Counted from the stretch's first letter, positions 32,153 through 42,447 are shown. The stretch is DNA of 43,666 bases from JAUYQR01 sp031415015 (GCA_031415015.1 JANOQT010000164.1:1-43666), one strand, 5' to 3'. The notes: generated from the sequence alone by a model not told the origin. Made by a program: numbers and translations.

Positions 32153-32204
32153 GCCATTGGTTCAAGCGACCAATGGCATGGCCCTCCCTTCCCCTTGGGA
32201 GGGC
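32153..32204 (+). other. Two adjacent hairpins
   Basis: gccattggt/accaatggc (32153-32161 and 32169-32177, loop of 7) and gccctccc/gggagggc (32181-32188 and 32197-32204, loop of 8) are both perfect. The preceding bases 32141-32149 repeat gccattggg. They may be mRNA leader structures or remains of a mobile repeat. Confidence 0.5.
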
Positions 32205-32372
32205 GCGACCTTGTGAAGCACACTAAATTGAATGGACAAGCCGATCTGCCATCGTTTTTCGCCCCTTCCACCCCCCATGGACGAAGCCCTGCGATGGGGA
32301 TACGCCCTTGCCCAGATTGCACCGATCCCGCATCTTCCACACATGCTTTGCCAACCAAGGACGCCCCTCGTC

Positions 32373-34094
32373 ATGTTCAGACCGCTTGTCGCCGTTGCCC
32401 TGTTCCTCACCCTTTGCTTCGGCTCACTGGCCCACGCGCAGGATGGTCAGGTCTGGATCCAGATCGAGGCGCAGCCCAATCAGGCCGAAGCCGAGGCCCG
32501 CGCCCGCGCCTATGCGGCGGTGTTCCCGGAAACCACCGGCTACCGGCTGCGCTCCGGCTGGTACGGCATCATGCTTGGCCCCTACACATCCGCCGAAGGG
32601 GCGGCGCGTCTGGCCGAACTCCGGGCGGAAAACCTGATCCCGCAGGACAGCTTCATCGCCTTTTCCCGCAACTTCGGTGACCAGTTTTGGCCCGCGACCG
32701 GCACTGCCCCCCTGCCGGTGGAACCCGAAAACATCGCCACCCCCGATCCGGACCCCGCGGCATTGCCGGATGAGACCCGGGCCGAAGCGCGCGACAGCGA
32801 GGTCACCCTCTCCGACGACGACCGCCTGCTGTTGCAGACCGCCCTGCAATGGTTCGGCTTCTACAACGGGGCCATTGACGGCGACTATGGCCCCGGCACC
32901 CGCAATTCCATGGCCGCATGGCAAGAAGCGCAGGCCGCCGACCCGACCGGCATCCTGACCACCCGCCAGCGCGCCACCCTGATCGCCGACTACCGGGGCG
33001 CGATCGAGGCTTTCGGTTTCAACCCGGTCGCCGAGGCCAAGTCCGGGATCGAGATCACCCTGCCACTGGCTCTGGTTGAATTTGACCACTACGAGCCGCC
33101 CTTCGTGCATTACCACGCCAAGGCCGGGTCGGACCTGCGCATCGTGCTGATCTCGCAGCCAGGCGACCAGTCGAACCTCTACGGGCTGTACGACGTCCTG
33201 CAGACGCTGGATGTGGTCCCGATGACCGGCGAGCGTCAGCGGGGCGAGAAATCGTTTCGCATCCGCGGCACGTCGGCCAGCACCGACACCACGGTCTACG
33301 CCGAACTGACCGGCGGGCTGATCAAGGGCTGGATGCTGATCTCGCAGCCCGGCAACGACGCCCGCGATGCCCGCATACTGCGCATGATGGAAACCACCTT
33401 CCGCGCCGCAGGTGACCGCGCGCTTGACCCCGGCATGGTGGCCATGTCCGCTGAGACCCGCGCAGGCCTGCTGTCCGGGCTCCAAGTGCGCAAGCCGAAG
33501 TTCAGCCGCTCGGGGTTCTTCATCGACGCCACCGGCAGCGTGCTGACCACAACCGAGGCCGTCACCGGCTGTGGCCGCATCACCATCGACCGCAGCCAGG
33601 ACGCAAGCGTCACCCTGTCCGACGCTGGCACCGGCCTTGCCGTGCTGACCCCGAACACCCCGCTATCCCCCCGAAAGGTCGCCGAATTCCAGATCGCCCC
33701 CGACCGCATCGGGGCCGAGATCGCGCTGGCCGGCTATTCCTACGAAGACCGCCTGCCCGCCCCGGTGCTGACCTTCGGCACGCTGGAAGACATCACCGGC
33801 CTGAACGGCGAACCCGGCGTCAAACGCCTCGCGATCGAGGCGTTGGCGGGCGATACCGGCGGGCCGGTGCTGGACAGCACCGGCGCGGTGCTTGGCATGT
33901 TGCTGCCCACCGCACCGGACGGCAAGCAACTTCCCCCCGGTGTGTTCTTTGCAGCCTCGGCCGCGCAGATCGCCAGCACCCTGTCGGCGGCTGGTCTCAC
34001 CCCTCTGCAATCGGGCAAGCAAGGTGCCATGGCGCCGCAAGACCTGACCCAGGCTGCGACGGGGATGACGGTTCTGGTGTCCTGCTGGGAATGA
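32373..34094 (+). CDS. Secreted SPOR/PG-binding protein with trypsin-like C-terminal domain lacking catalytic residues
   Basis: 573 aa. A signal peptide (MFRPLVAVALFLTLCFGSLAHA) leads. Residues about 24-95 resemble a SPOR domain, about 150-205 a PG_binding_1 domain (LLLQTALQWFGFYNGAIDGDYGPGTRNSM), and about 380-560 a trypsin-like fold. In active relatives the His lies in a TxAHVV motif; here that site reads TTTEAVTGC with Glu395. The nucleophile motif GDSGGP reads GDTGGP with Thr495. So two of the three catalytic residues appear replaced, and it is probably a non-proteolytic, peptidoglycan-bound protein. The ATG at 32373 opens the signal peptide; the frame upstream to 32232 is non-coding in character. 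It converges on trkH. Confidence 0.83.
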   Translation: MFRPLVAVALFLTLCFGSLAHAQDGQVWIQIEAQPNQAEAEARARAYAAVFPETTGYRLRSGWYGIMLGPYTSAEGAARLAELRAENLIPQDSFIAFSRNFGDQFWPATGTAPLPVEPENIATPDPDPAALPDETRAEARDSEVTLSDDDRLLLQTALQWFGFYNGAIDGDYGPGTRNSMAAWQEAQAADPTGILTTRQRATLIADYRGAIEAFGFNPVAEAKSGIEITLPLALVEFDHYEPPFVHYHAKAGSDLRIVLISQPGDQSNLYGLYDVLQTLDVVPMTGERQRGEKSFRIRGTSASTDTTVYAELTGGLIKGWMLISQPGNDARDARILRMMETTFRAAGDRALDPGMVAMSAETRAGLLSGLQVRKPKFSRSGFFIDATGSVLTTTEAVTGCGRITIDRSQDASVTLSDAGTGLAVLTPNTPLSPRKVAEFQIAPDRIGAEIALAGYSYEDRLPAPVLTFGTLEDITGLNGEPGVKRLAIEALAGDTGGPVLDSTGAVLGMLLPTAPDGKQLPPGVFFAASAAQIASTLSAAGLTPLQSGKQGAMAPQDLTQAATGMTVLVSCWE

Positions 34095-34100
34095 TGGGGC

Positions 34101-34122
34101 GCCCCGGCACTTTTGCCGGGGC
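34101..34122. terminator. Hairpin between convergent genes
   Basis: A perfect 9-bp stem gccccggca (34101-34109) with tgccggggc (34114-34122), loop cttt, lies 6 nt past the stop of the protease-like gene and 15 nt before the trkH stop. No U tract, but the position fits a two-way terminator. Confidence 0.6.
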
Positions 34123-34136
34123 AACCGCCAGACGGC

Positions 34137-35585
34137 TCAGCGCCGCCAGAATGACGGCAAGACCAGCACCAGAATGGCCAGCAGGCCCAACCGGCCAAGG
34201 ATCATCGCCAGTGTCATGATCCAGATCGCGCCTTGCGGGAAATCGATGAACGTCCCTGTCCGCTGCACCAACGGGCCAAAGCCGTAGCCGATATTGCCCA
34301 GCGCGGTCCAGACCGCAAACAGCGCCGAAACCGGGTCCACCCCCAGCATCGTCATTGCCACGCTCATCACGCCCAACAACAGAATATAGCCCGAGATGAA
34401 CAGGATCAGCGCGTTAAGCACATCCTCGTCAACCGTGCGTCCGTCATACTTTACCGGGTCCACGCTGGAAGGATTGCCGATCCGGCGCACCTCTCGTCTG
34501 AGTGCGGCCATGGCAAGCTGTACCCGGAACACGCTCAGCCCCGCAGCGGATGATCCCGAACAGGCCCCAATGACGCCGATGACAAAGGCCACAACCAGCA
34601 TGAACCCGCCCCAGGTCGGAAAGCTGCCGGAAAAGAACCCGGTCGACGACATGATCGAGGTCAGGTTGAACAGGCTTTCCCGGAACGCCGGTTCCCAGGC
34701 CATCCCGGTGGTCGACACCTGCCACACCGTCACCATCAGCACCGCCGACAACAGCCAGCGCAGATAGGCCCGCACCTGGCTGTCCTGCCACAGCGGCAAG
34801 GCCGAGCCGTTCACCAGTTGAACATAGCGGATGTACGGCAGACTGCCGAGCGTCATGAACAAGGCGCCGAAATACTCTCCCGCGCCCGGATATTTGCTGA
34901 ACGAGATGTCTGACGGCGAAAATCCACCCGTCGCAATCGTCGCAAAGCCGTTCACCACCGCATCCAGCGTGGTCATCCCGATCATCGAATAGACGGTTAT
35001 GCACAGCACGTTCAGCAGCACATAGACGAACAACAACTGCCGCGCGATATCGGTGGCCCGGGGCAACGCCTTGCCGAACGTGTCGAACCCTTCGGTGCGG
35101 AAGAACTGCATCCCCCCCACCCGCATCAACGGCAGAAAGATCATCGCGATGAACGCAATGCCAAGGCCTCCCAGAAACTGCGTCATCCCACGCCAGAGGT
35201 TCATTCCGGCGGGAAGCGTTTCGAGGCCAAAGATCACGGTGGCCCCCGTGGTGGTAAACCCCGACACGCTTTCAAAGAACGCATCCGAATAGACCAAACC
35301 CGGCGCTCCAAGAAAGAACGGCAACGCGCCAAAGGCGGGCACCAGCACCCATATTCCGGCGGTCAGCAGATAAGCCTGCCGCACGTCCAGCGACGGACCC
35401 AGCGCATTGGCCGTCGCCAGCGACAGCGCCCCGCCGACGACCCCGGTGATCGCCGCAGTCTGGACAAAAGCAATGCCGTTCGGATCACCGGCGCGCCAGT
35501 CGATGATCGCTGGCGCGATCATCAGGATCGCAAGCACGATCAGGATGCGACCGATGACATAGGCGACGGGGCGGATATCAATCAT
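34137..35585 (-). CDS. trkH: TrkH-family potassium uptake channel
   Basis: 482 aa, full length, with four repeated pore units. Selectivity loops are visible: SGFTTTGAT, ATGGFSPSD, SSTGFF and LGNIGYGFGPL, each with its conserved glycine. It is the membrane subunit of the K+ uptake system and works with the cytoplasmic NAD-binding TrkA, which is not in this window. Pore helices lie between about ten membrane segments. The ATG at 35585 begins MIDIRPVAYVIGR; no strong ribosome binding site. It is on the minus strand downstream of folE2, 69 nt apart. Confidence 0.94.
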   Translation of the reverse strand: MIDIRPVAYVIGRILIVLAILMIAPAIIDWRAGDPNGIAFVQTAAITGVVGGALSLATANALGPSLDVRQAYLLTAGIWVLVPAFGALPFFLGAPGLVYSDAFFESVSGFTTTGATVIFGLETLPAGMNLWRGMTQFLGGLGIAFIAMIFLPLMRVGGMQFFRTEGFDTFGKALPRATDIARQLLFVYVLLNVLCITVYSMIGMTTLDAVVNGFATIATGGFSPSDISFSKYPGAGEYFGALFMTLGSLPYIRYVQLVNGSALPLWQDSQVRAYLRWLLSAVLMVTVWQVSTTGMAWEPAFRESLFNLTSIMSSTGFFSGSFPTWGGFMLVVAFVIGVIGACSGSSAAGLSVFRVQLAMAALRREVRRIGNPSSVDPVKYDGRTVDEDVLNALILFISGYILLLGVMSVAMTMLGVDPVSALFAVWTALGNIGYGFGPLVQRTGTFIDFPQGAIWIMTLAMILGRLGLLAILVLVLPSFWRR

Positions 35586-35654
35586 GGTGCGGCATCGCTA
35601 CGCGCCCCCGGTCAGCACGTCAATCGCCCTGCGCGTCAATCACCTTCGCAGAAG

Positions 35655-36761
<1,107 letters not shown>

Positions 36762-36859
36762 GGACAGGCCCTTTCTCAAACGTCTGGATACTCAGATAGG
36801 TGGTCCACGGCGCCAGTCAAAACCGATCAGCAGAGATACGTTGAAAAAACCGCTGCCGA

Positions 36860-38094
36860 TCACGATTCCCGGGCCGCCGTGACCGGCACCGAGTGATGAA
36901 TAGCCCAGTCCCGCAAGGGCAAACCCAGAATCTGGCTGCCGTCGCCGGCGCTTCGCAAATTTGCACAGGCTCCGTGCGCCGTCCCCGGGTCACCTGCGGT
37001 AAAGCCTTCCGGCAGCCCGATATCCGGCGGCAGGCCAAGGGTAAGCCGGGCTGAAACCTCAGGATCAACGGGATGGCTCAACCGCAACCGGACTTCGCGG
37101 TCCCCGACGATCGCACAGCCAATGATATCCGGAGGCGGGCCGCCACGCTGGCTCCAGTGAAACCCGAGGTTCGGTACCGCGCGCACCCCGATCCGGACCG
37201 GGCCGGTTGCCGGGTCATAGGCATCCGTCACCAGTTCGCCGTCACCGCCAGTGAACCGCACCCTGACCGTGTCGCCCGACAGTGTAGCGCTTGCCATTTC
37301 CAGCGGTTGCCAACTGCCACCCGACAGCACGCGGGCAATCGCCCGACCGTGCAGCGCCCCCAGATAGGCGGCAGCCATCGGCGTCAGATGCACCCCGTCA
37401 GACCGTTCAAGCATGTATTCCGGTCCGGCCATGATCATCCGACCGGCCAGTGCCAGCACCGCATCGCGCTGATCATTGGCCACGCAGCGCCGGTCGCTGG
37501 CTTTCGTCACCACATTCTGGCTGATGCACCACAGCACCTGCCCCGAAACCCCCGTCACCTCGCGGTGCAACGCCTCGGTCTCTGCGACCAGCGCCTGCAG
37601 CTTTGCGCTGTGGCTGCCGCGCGGGGCCCGGCTGTCCCCGCCTGACCCTGCACCCAGGACACCACCATCCGGCCAAACCGCAAGCCCCGCGCCCGCGCGA
37701 CCTCCTCCGCACGCAACACGCAACGCCGTAGGTTGGCGAAACTTTCGGTCTGCGCCGCCGCGCCGAAGGCGTCAATGCTGGCCCCCTTTTGCGCCAGATT
37801 GACCGTCAACAGCGCGTCCTTCGGCCCCAACACCCCGAGGATTGCCTCGCTGGCAAAGGTCAGCGGACCGGACCGCCCGCCTCGCCGGTGCGGATGCACC
37901 TCGTCCAGCGCTGTCGGCGGCAACGCAATCAGCGTGTTGACCCCAAAGCGGTCATCCCCACCGGGCACAAACACCAGCGCCCGGCGCGGATCAATCTCCG
38001 CAGGCTTCGCGCTTAACGGCCGCAGCCGGGGCATCAGCGCCAGATGCGACTGGCCAAGGCCCACATACAGCACCAGTTCACCGCCAGCCTGCAC
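36860..38094 (-). pseudogene. SGNH/sialate-O-acetylesterase-like gene, frameshifted
   Basis: Two overlapping reading frames give one protein of about 410 residues. The first (from GTG 38094, or from the Met at 38034) reads LYVGLGQSHLALMPRL, a GQS block like the nucleophile Ser motif of SGNH esterases, then RMVVSWVQGQAG, like the WxQGExD block. The second frame continues with DSRAPRGSHSAKLQ and later GVHLTPMAAAYLGALHGRAI, the DxxH block. The join is at a run of four C on the plus strand (37636-37639), where one extra G:C pair restores the frame. So it is either a recent pseudogene or a sequencing error in a homopolymer. It starts 35 nt downstream of metZ. Confidence 0.75.
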
Positions 38095-38129
38095 CTGTCA
38101 TCTTTTGCGAAATGGCCGGACAACGCGGC

Positions 38130-39311
38130 TCAAGCGGCGTCCAGTGCCTGCACCAGATCATCGGTCAGGTCGCCCACATCTTCCAGACCCACCGACAGCC
38201 GGATCAGCCCCGGCGTGATCCCCAGCAAGTCCTTCTGGTCTTGCGGCAACCGCTGGTGCGTGGTCGTCGCCGGATGCGTGGCGATGCTTTTGGCATCCCC
38301 CAGATTGTTGGAAATCTTGATGATCTCCAACGCGTTCAGAAAGCGGAACGCCGCGTCCTTGCCGCCCTGCAGGTCAATCGCCAGCAGCGTCCCGCCCGAT
38401 CCCATCTGCGCCATCGCCAGCGCGTACTGGCCGTGGCTGGGCAAGCCCGGATAGATCACCCGCGCCAGCTTTGGATGCCCCTCCAGCGTCGCTGCGATCC
38501 GCGCTGCCGCGTCCGCCATCGCCCGGCAGCGCAGGTCCAGCGTCACCATGCCGTTCAGCATGATCCAGGCGGTAAACGGGCTCATCGACCCGCCGGTATG
38601 CTTCATGTAGGGTTCCAGCACCTTGCGGATGAACTCCGTCGTGCCGCAGACCACACCGCCCAGCGCGCGGCCCTGCCCGTCGATATGCTTGGTCGTGGAA
38701 TAGACCACCACATCCGCCCCCTGCTCCACGGCACGCGAAAACACCGGTGTCGCAAAGACGTTGTCGCAGATAACCAGCGCGCCCGCCGCATGGGCAATCT
38801 CTGAAACCGCCGTGATATCAATCAACTCCAGCGTGGGGTTCGACATCGACTCGAAGAACACCGCCTTTGTCCCCGGGGTCACCGCTGCGCGCCACTGGTC
38901 AAGGTCGGCACCGTCCACGAAGGTCACCTTGACCCCGAACCGCCCCAGCACCTCTTCCAGCACATAAAGACAACTGCCAAACAAGGCCCGCGCGCTGACC
39001 ACGTGGTCGCCGGCGCGCAGACAGGCCATCAGCGCCCCCGACACCGCCGCCATGCCGCTGGCCGTCGCAAAGGCATCCTCAGTGCCCTCTAGCGCCGCGA
39101 TCCGTTCCTCGAACATCCGTGTCGTCGGGTTGCCGTAGCGGGCATAGACGAACTCGTCTTCCTGCGCCTTGATGAACCGCGCCTCTGCCGCCTCGGCATC
39201 GGGGTAGACGAAGCCCTGGGTCAGAAAGATCGCCTCGGCCATCTCGCCATACTGGCTGCGGCGGCTGCCTTCATGCACCAGCTTGGTGCGGGTTTTCCAG
39301 TCCTTCGTCAT
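38130..39311 (-). CDS. metZ: O-succinylhomoserine sulfhydrylase / cystathionine gamma-synthase-type
   Basis: 393 aa. A PLP enzyme of the Cys/Met metabolism family. Lys208 in YSTTKHIDGQGRALGG forms the Schiff base; YARYGNPTTRMFEERIAALEG and SMSNPTLELIDI are family motifs. It makes homocysteine or cystathionine from activated homoserine. The MetZ call rests on overall likeness to alphaproteobacterial O-succinylhomoserine sulfhydrylases. GGAGG lies 9 nt before the ATG at 39311. Upstream on the minus strand are a terminator and a SAM-II riboswitch, so high SAM should stop transcription before the gene. Confidence 0.92.
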   Translation of the reverse strand: MTKDWKTRTKLVHEGSRRSQYGEMAEAIFLTQGFVYPDAEAAEARFIKAQEDEFVYARYGNPTTRMFEERIAALEGTEDAFATASGMAAVSGALMACLRAGDHVVSARALFGSCLYVLEEVLGRFGVKVTFVDGADLDQWRAAVTPGTKAVFFESMSNPTLELIDITAVSEIAHAAGALVICDNVFATPVFSRAVEQGADVVVYSTTKHIDGQGRALGGVVCGTTEFIRKVLEPYMKHTGGSMSPFTAWIMLNGMVTLDLRCRAMADAAARIAATLEGHPKLARVIYPGLPSHGQYALAMAQMGSGGTLLAIDLQGGKDAAFRFLNALEIIKISNNLGDAKSIATHPATTTHQRLPQDQKDLLGITPGLIRLSVGLEDVGDLTDDLVQALDAA

Positions 39312-39330
39312 TTCGGCGGGCCTCCAGTCC

Positions 39331-39363
39331 AAAAAAAACCCCGGCAAACCAAAGGTGCCGGGG
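39331..39363 (-). terminator. SAM-II-linked intrinsic terminator before metZ
   Basis: On the minus strand a stem CCCCGGCA / TGCCGGGG (39363 to 39356, and 39346 to 39339) is followed by eight T (39338 to 39331). It lies between the SAM-II aptamer and the metZ start, 19 nt before the ATG. Confidence 0.88.
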
Positions 39364-39375
39364 CCAACGCCCTTC

Positions 39376-39432
39376 ACCTCTTTAGCGGTTTGTTTAACGT
39401 GGCCCGCAATCCGGTAACAAATCGCCACGGCG
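39376..39432 (-). ncRNA. SAM-II riboswitch of metZ
   Basis: On the minus strand P1 is CGTGGC (39429 to 39424) with GCCACG about 20 nt on; GATTTGTTACC follows P1's first arm, and CAAACCGCTAAAGAGG ends the unit. The order P1, GAUUU, closing P1 arm and GCUAAA matches the SAM-II (metA) class known ahead of methionine genes in alphaproteobacteria. A terminator hairpin follows. Confidence 0.87.
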
Positions 39433-39578
39433 AGGGTGATACGCCCGCCCCGCGACAGGGTCAAGCCCACCGTCTTCCCCACTTTCCCCACCTCTGTCAT
39501 CCATCTGTCACCCCGCCTTCATGCTGCGGTCGCAGCATTACGGCATGTTGTGCCAAACCCAACAGCCATCGCAAGATC

Positions 39579-40478
39579 ATGCCCCAGGACCCGACCCCGA
39601 TCCGCGCCGATGTCACCCCTCGCGGCCTTGTGCTGGACGAGGACCGGCTGGCGCGGAAACTCCACCACCTGCCCCCCGGTGCGCCAGTGGTGGCGATGGT
39701 GCATGGCTGGCGTTACGCGCCGGGGATCAGTCCCGATTGCCCGCATGCCTCGATCCTGTCGCTGGACCCTGCGCCGGGGGATCGCCGCACCATCAGCTGG
39801 CCCCGGCATCTGAAACTGGACGGGGTGCAGGGGCTGGCCATCGGCTTTGGCTGGCCCGCGCTGTGCGATCCGTGGCGCGCCCACGCCCGCGCCGCCCGCG
39901 CTGGCGACGCGCTTGCCCGTATCGCCCGGCTGACCCATTCCCTGTCAGGCCGCCCCCTGCACATCATCGCGCATTCGATGGGCGCGCGGGTCGCCCTGAC
40001 CGCGCTGGCCGGGTCCGACCCCGGCCAGATCGGCCGCATCATCCTTCTGGCCGCCGCCGAAGCCCGCGGTCCCGCCCTTGCCGCCCTGAACAGCCCGGCC
40101 GGGCGTGTGGCCGAGGTGATCAACGTCGCCACCCGCGAGAACGATGTCTTTGACGCCTGTTTTGAAGGGGGCCTGCATCTGGGCTTTCGCACCTCGATCG
40201 GTCAGGGGTTAGGGCGGGCGCATCCCGGCTGGCATGACCTGTGGATCGACCAGCCGCAGACCCGCACCGTTCTGGCAGCGCTCGGCTATCCGCTGGCCCC
40301 GCCGCCCAACCGCATCTGCCACTGGTCGCCCTATCTGCGCCCCGGGACGTTCCCGTTGTACCGCGCGCTGCTGGACGGTCGCCTTAACGCCGCAGCGCTG
40401 CCGCACAAGGGCCCGTCGCGCCGCTGGTCCAGACTGCTGTCCCTGACACCGGCCCGGGGCATGACGCTGACCCCGTGA
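39579..40478 (+). CDS. Alpha/beta hydrolase
   Basis: 299 aa. The nucleophile elbow is AHSMGARVALTAL (GxSxG-like, Ser in HSMG) after a strand (LHIIAHSMG), and the oxyanion strand VVAMVHGWRYAP holds HGW. Acid and His positions are not clear, but NVATRENDVFDA and the later PGWHDLWID fit the family. No signal peptide. The ATG at 39579 is the best start, though the ribosome binding site is weak; a frame from 39273 adds residues over the metZ control region and is rejected. It is divergent from metZ. A TPR gene follows 88 nt on. The substrate is unknown. Confidence 0.83.
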   Translation: MPQDPTPIRADVTPRGLVLDEDRLARKLHHLPPGAPVVAMVHGWRYAPGISPDCPHASILSLDPAPGDRRTISWPRHLKLDGVQGLAIGFGWPALCDPWRAHARAARAGDALARIARLTHSLSGRPLHIIAHSMGARVALTALAGSDPGQIGRIILLAAAEARGPALAALNSPAGRVAEVINVATRENDVFDACFEGGLHLGFRTSIGQGLGRAHPGWHDLWIDQPQTRTVLAALGYPLAPPPNRICHWSPYLRPGTFPLYRALLDGRLNAAALPHKGPSRRWSRLLSLTPARGMTLTP

Positions 40479-40566
40479 GCCCCGCCCTCACCCCGGCCCT
40501 TGCTTTTCCTCGCAAGGTCAATGACCCTGCGTCCTGTGCAGCGCAACCCATACCCACAGGCCCAAA

Positions 40567-41688
40567 ATGCAGCGTAGCCTTCTTCTTGCCCTTGCCGCGA
40601 TCCTTCCCGGGGCCCCGGCCCTGTCGCAGACCTGCGAAGACCGCAGCACCGACTACGCCGCCCGCATCATCACCTGTGATCAGGCCTTTGCCGCCGCCGA
40701 AACCAACGCCACCGCCGCCTACGCCCTGTCGTTCAAGGGCGAGGCGCAGCGCATGCTGGGCGATTTCACCGGTGCGTCCGAGACGCTGCAATACGCCCTG
40801 ACACTGACCCCGGAAAATGCCTGGATCTGGGTCGAACTGGGCAACGTCCGGTTTGACGAAGGCAACACCGTGGGTGCCATCGCCCACTATTCCGCCGCCA
40901 TCGCGGTCGAGGATTACATTGACGCCTACGCCAACCGGGCAGACGGCTGGTGGTCGCTGCGCGCCGCCCAGCGCTGTTCCGATGACGCCGATCAGGCGCT
41001 ACGCATCGACCCGCAAAACGCCTATGCCAACGAGATCAAGGGCCGTTGCCTGATCGACCTGGATCAGCCCGAACAGGCGCTGGGCTATTTCGACACCGCC
41101 ATTGCCCTTAGCCCCGGCTATCAGAATGCCTTTCGCTACAAGATGACGGCGCTGTTTGATCTTGGCCGCTATCCCGATGTGGTCGCCGTGGCCGATCAGG
41201 TGCTGACCCCCGGTTCGGTGGCAACCCCGAACCCCGGCATCGAAGAGGCGATCTACGCGCTGCGCCTGATCGCCTATGCCCAATTCGCCACGCCGGATAC
41301 CGTGACCGCCGAAGCGGACGCCCTGTTGCAGCGGTATCCGGGGAACTTCGCAGGCATCAACATCAAGGGAATGGCGCTGGTCACCGCCGGCCGTGCCGCT
41401 GAGGCCGATCAGATCACCGCCATCATGCGGCAGAACCCGGATGGGCAGCGGATGGAAGGTGCCTACTTCGACACCCTCGCGCAGATCGACATCGCGTTGG
41501 GGCGGCTGGAGGATGCCTATTCCAACTTCGCCAGCGCTTTGGACGCTGACCCGGGGATGTCGAAAATCTACGCCAAGAAACTGTCAGAGCTTGGATTTCT
41601 GCCGCTGTCAAACGCGCCTGCAGGTGTTCTGACCGCGCTGCGGCGCTGCATTGATGTCAAGAAACAGGCCTGCACCGTCGCGGGCTGA
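40567..41688 (+). CDS. Secreted tetratricopeptide-repeat protein
   Basis: 373 aa. A signal peptide (about 1-20, ending APALSQ) leads. Several TPR-type helical pairs are visible from about residue 45 on (AYALSFKGEAQRMLGDFTGASETLQYAL; WIWVELGNVRFDEGNTVGAIAHYSAAI; AYANEIKGRCLIDLDQPEQALGYFDTAI), which build a protein-binding superhelix. Cysteines are present at both ends (SQTCEDRS; RRCIDVKKQACTV). It probably acts as a periplasmic scaffold; no partner is evident. No strong ribosome binding site precedes ATG 40567. Downstream converges on a membrane-protein gene. Confidence 0.85.
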   Translation: MQRSLLLALAAILPGAPALSQTCEDRSTDYAARIITCDQAFAAAETNATAAYALSFKGEAQRMLGDFTGASETLQYALTLTPENAWIWVELGNVRFDEGNTVGAIAHYSAAIAVEDYIDAYANRADGWWSLRAAQRCSDDADQALRIDPQNAYANEIKGRCLIDLDQPEQALGYFDTAIALSPGYQNAFRYKMTALFDLGRYPDVVAVADQVLTPGSVATPNPGIEEAIYALRLIAYAQFATPDTVTAEADALLQRYPGNFAGINIKGMALVTAGRAAEADQITAIMRQNPDGQRMEGAYFDTLAQIDIALGRLEDAYSNFASALDADPGMSKIYAKKLSELGFLPLSNAPAGVLTALRRCIDVKKQACTVAG

Positions 41689-41708
41689 CCAGTCCCGGGC
41701 TGCGCCCC

Positions 41709-42347
41709 TCAGACCGGACGCGCCTGATCGTCGTCAAGGTTGATCACCGTCAGAACCAGTGCCCGCATCACCATGTGGCCCAGCACCGGCAGCACCGCCC
41801 AGAACAGCAGCCAATGCGAGGCATCAAGGCTCTGGATCATGGTCTCGTTCAGCAGCAGGAAGGTGAAGTTGTAAATCACCATGACCCTGGTCAGGTTCGG
41901 CAAGTAGGGTTGCATGTCATCAGACGGCCAGAAGCTTGCCGCCGTATCGACACGGCCCTTGATCACGTCGGCCATGAAGATGCCGCCGATCACCAGATAG
42001 AACGCGCTTTGCATCCGCTGGCACCACAACGGATCATTGGCCAGCGCCAGAACGACCAGCGGCAACACCCCCAGCACAAGTGCGCGGAACACCGTCTGCG
42101 TCTTGGTGAATTTCGTCAGCATCCGCTTGACCATGCCCTCGAACCCGATGGCAATCCGCAGACCAAGCGCCAGCAGGAAAGCGGTCGCAAACGCCTGACC
42201 CTGCGCGTCATGGCCCAGCGCCACCGCCAGAACCGGATAGCAGACCAGCAGCATGGCGCCGGGCAGATAAATGGATTTCGGCAGGGGCGGCATGTCCTGA
42301 AACAGGCTCATGAACAAACGGACCAGATCGAGCGGATGACGGTGCAT
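41709..42347 (-). CDS. Integral membrane protein, unknown function
   Basis: 212 aa with about five or six hydrophobic helices (for example SIYLPGAMLLVCYPVLAVAL, FRALVLGVLPLVVLAL and YNFTFLLLN). Overall length and helix pattern resemble the YciB-like gene that lies just upstream on the same strand (about 100 nt away), and phrases such as LVLAL and NETMIQSLDASHWLLFWAV suggest a distant relative, but I could not confirm this by eye. The start is taken at ATG 42347; ATG 42311 is also possible. Ribosome binding sites are weak. Confidence 0.7.
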   Translation of the reverse strand: MHRHPLDLVRLFMSLFQDMPPLPKSIYLPGAMLLVCYPVLAVALGHDAQGQAFATAFLLALGLRIAIGFEGMVKRMLTKFTKTQTVFRALVLGVLPLVVLALANDPLWCQRMQSAFYLVIGGIFMADVIKGRVDTAASFWPSDDMQPYLPNLTRVMVIYNFTFLLLNETMIQSLDASHWLLFWAVLPVLGHMVMRALVLTVINLDDDQARPV

Positions 42348-42447
42348 TTCGGATGACCCTACTTAGGAACATCTCAGTATCTACCGGCGTATCAAGGCAG
42401 CGCTGGGGCGGGATCACGACGGTTGAGGGGCATTCCTGTGCAGTTTG

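Larger units (their letters stand above)
31972..32372. other. 401-bp intergenic region between glyQ and the protease-like gene
   Basis: No supported gene. It is the divergent promoter region for glyQ and the secreted protein. It contains the second copy of the 29-nt repeat (32109-32137), a 9-bp hairpin (gccattggt 32153-32161 with accaatggc 32169-32177), and an 8-bp hairpin (gccctccc 32181-32188 with gggagggc 32197-32204). I see no clear sigma-70 motif. Confidence 0.6.

Noticed and set aside
36762..36859. Zur or Fur site before folE2
   Set aside because: No AT-rich palindrome is seen in this region.
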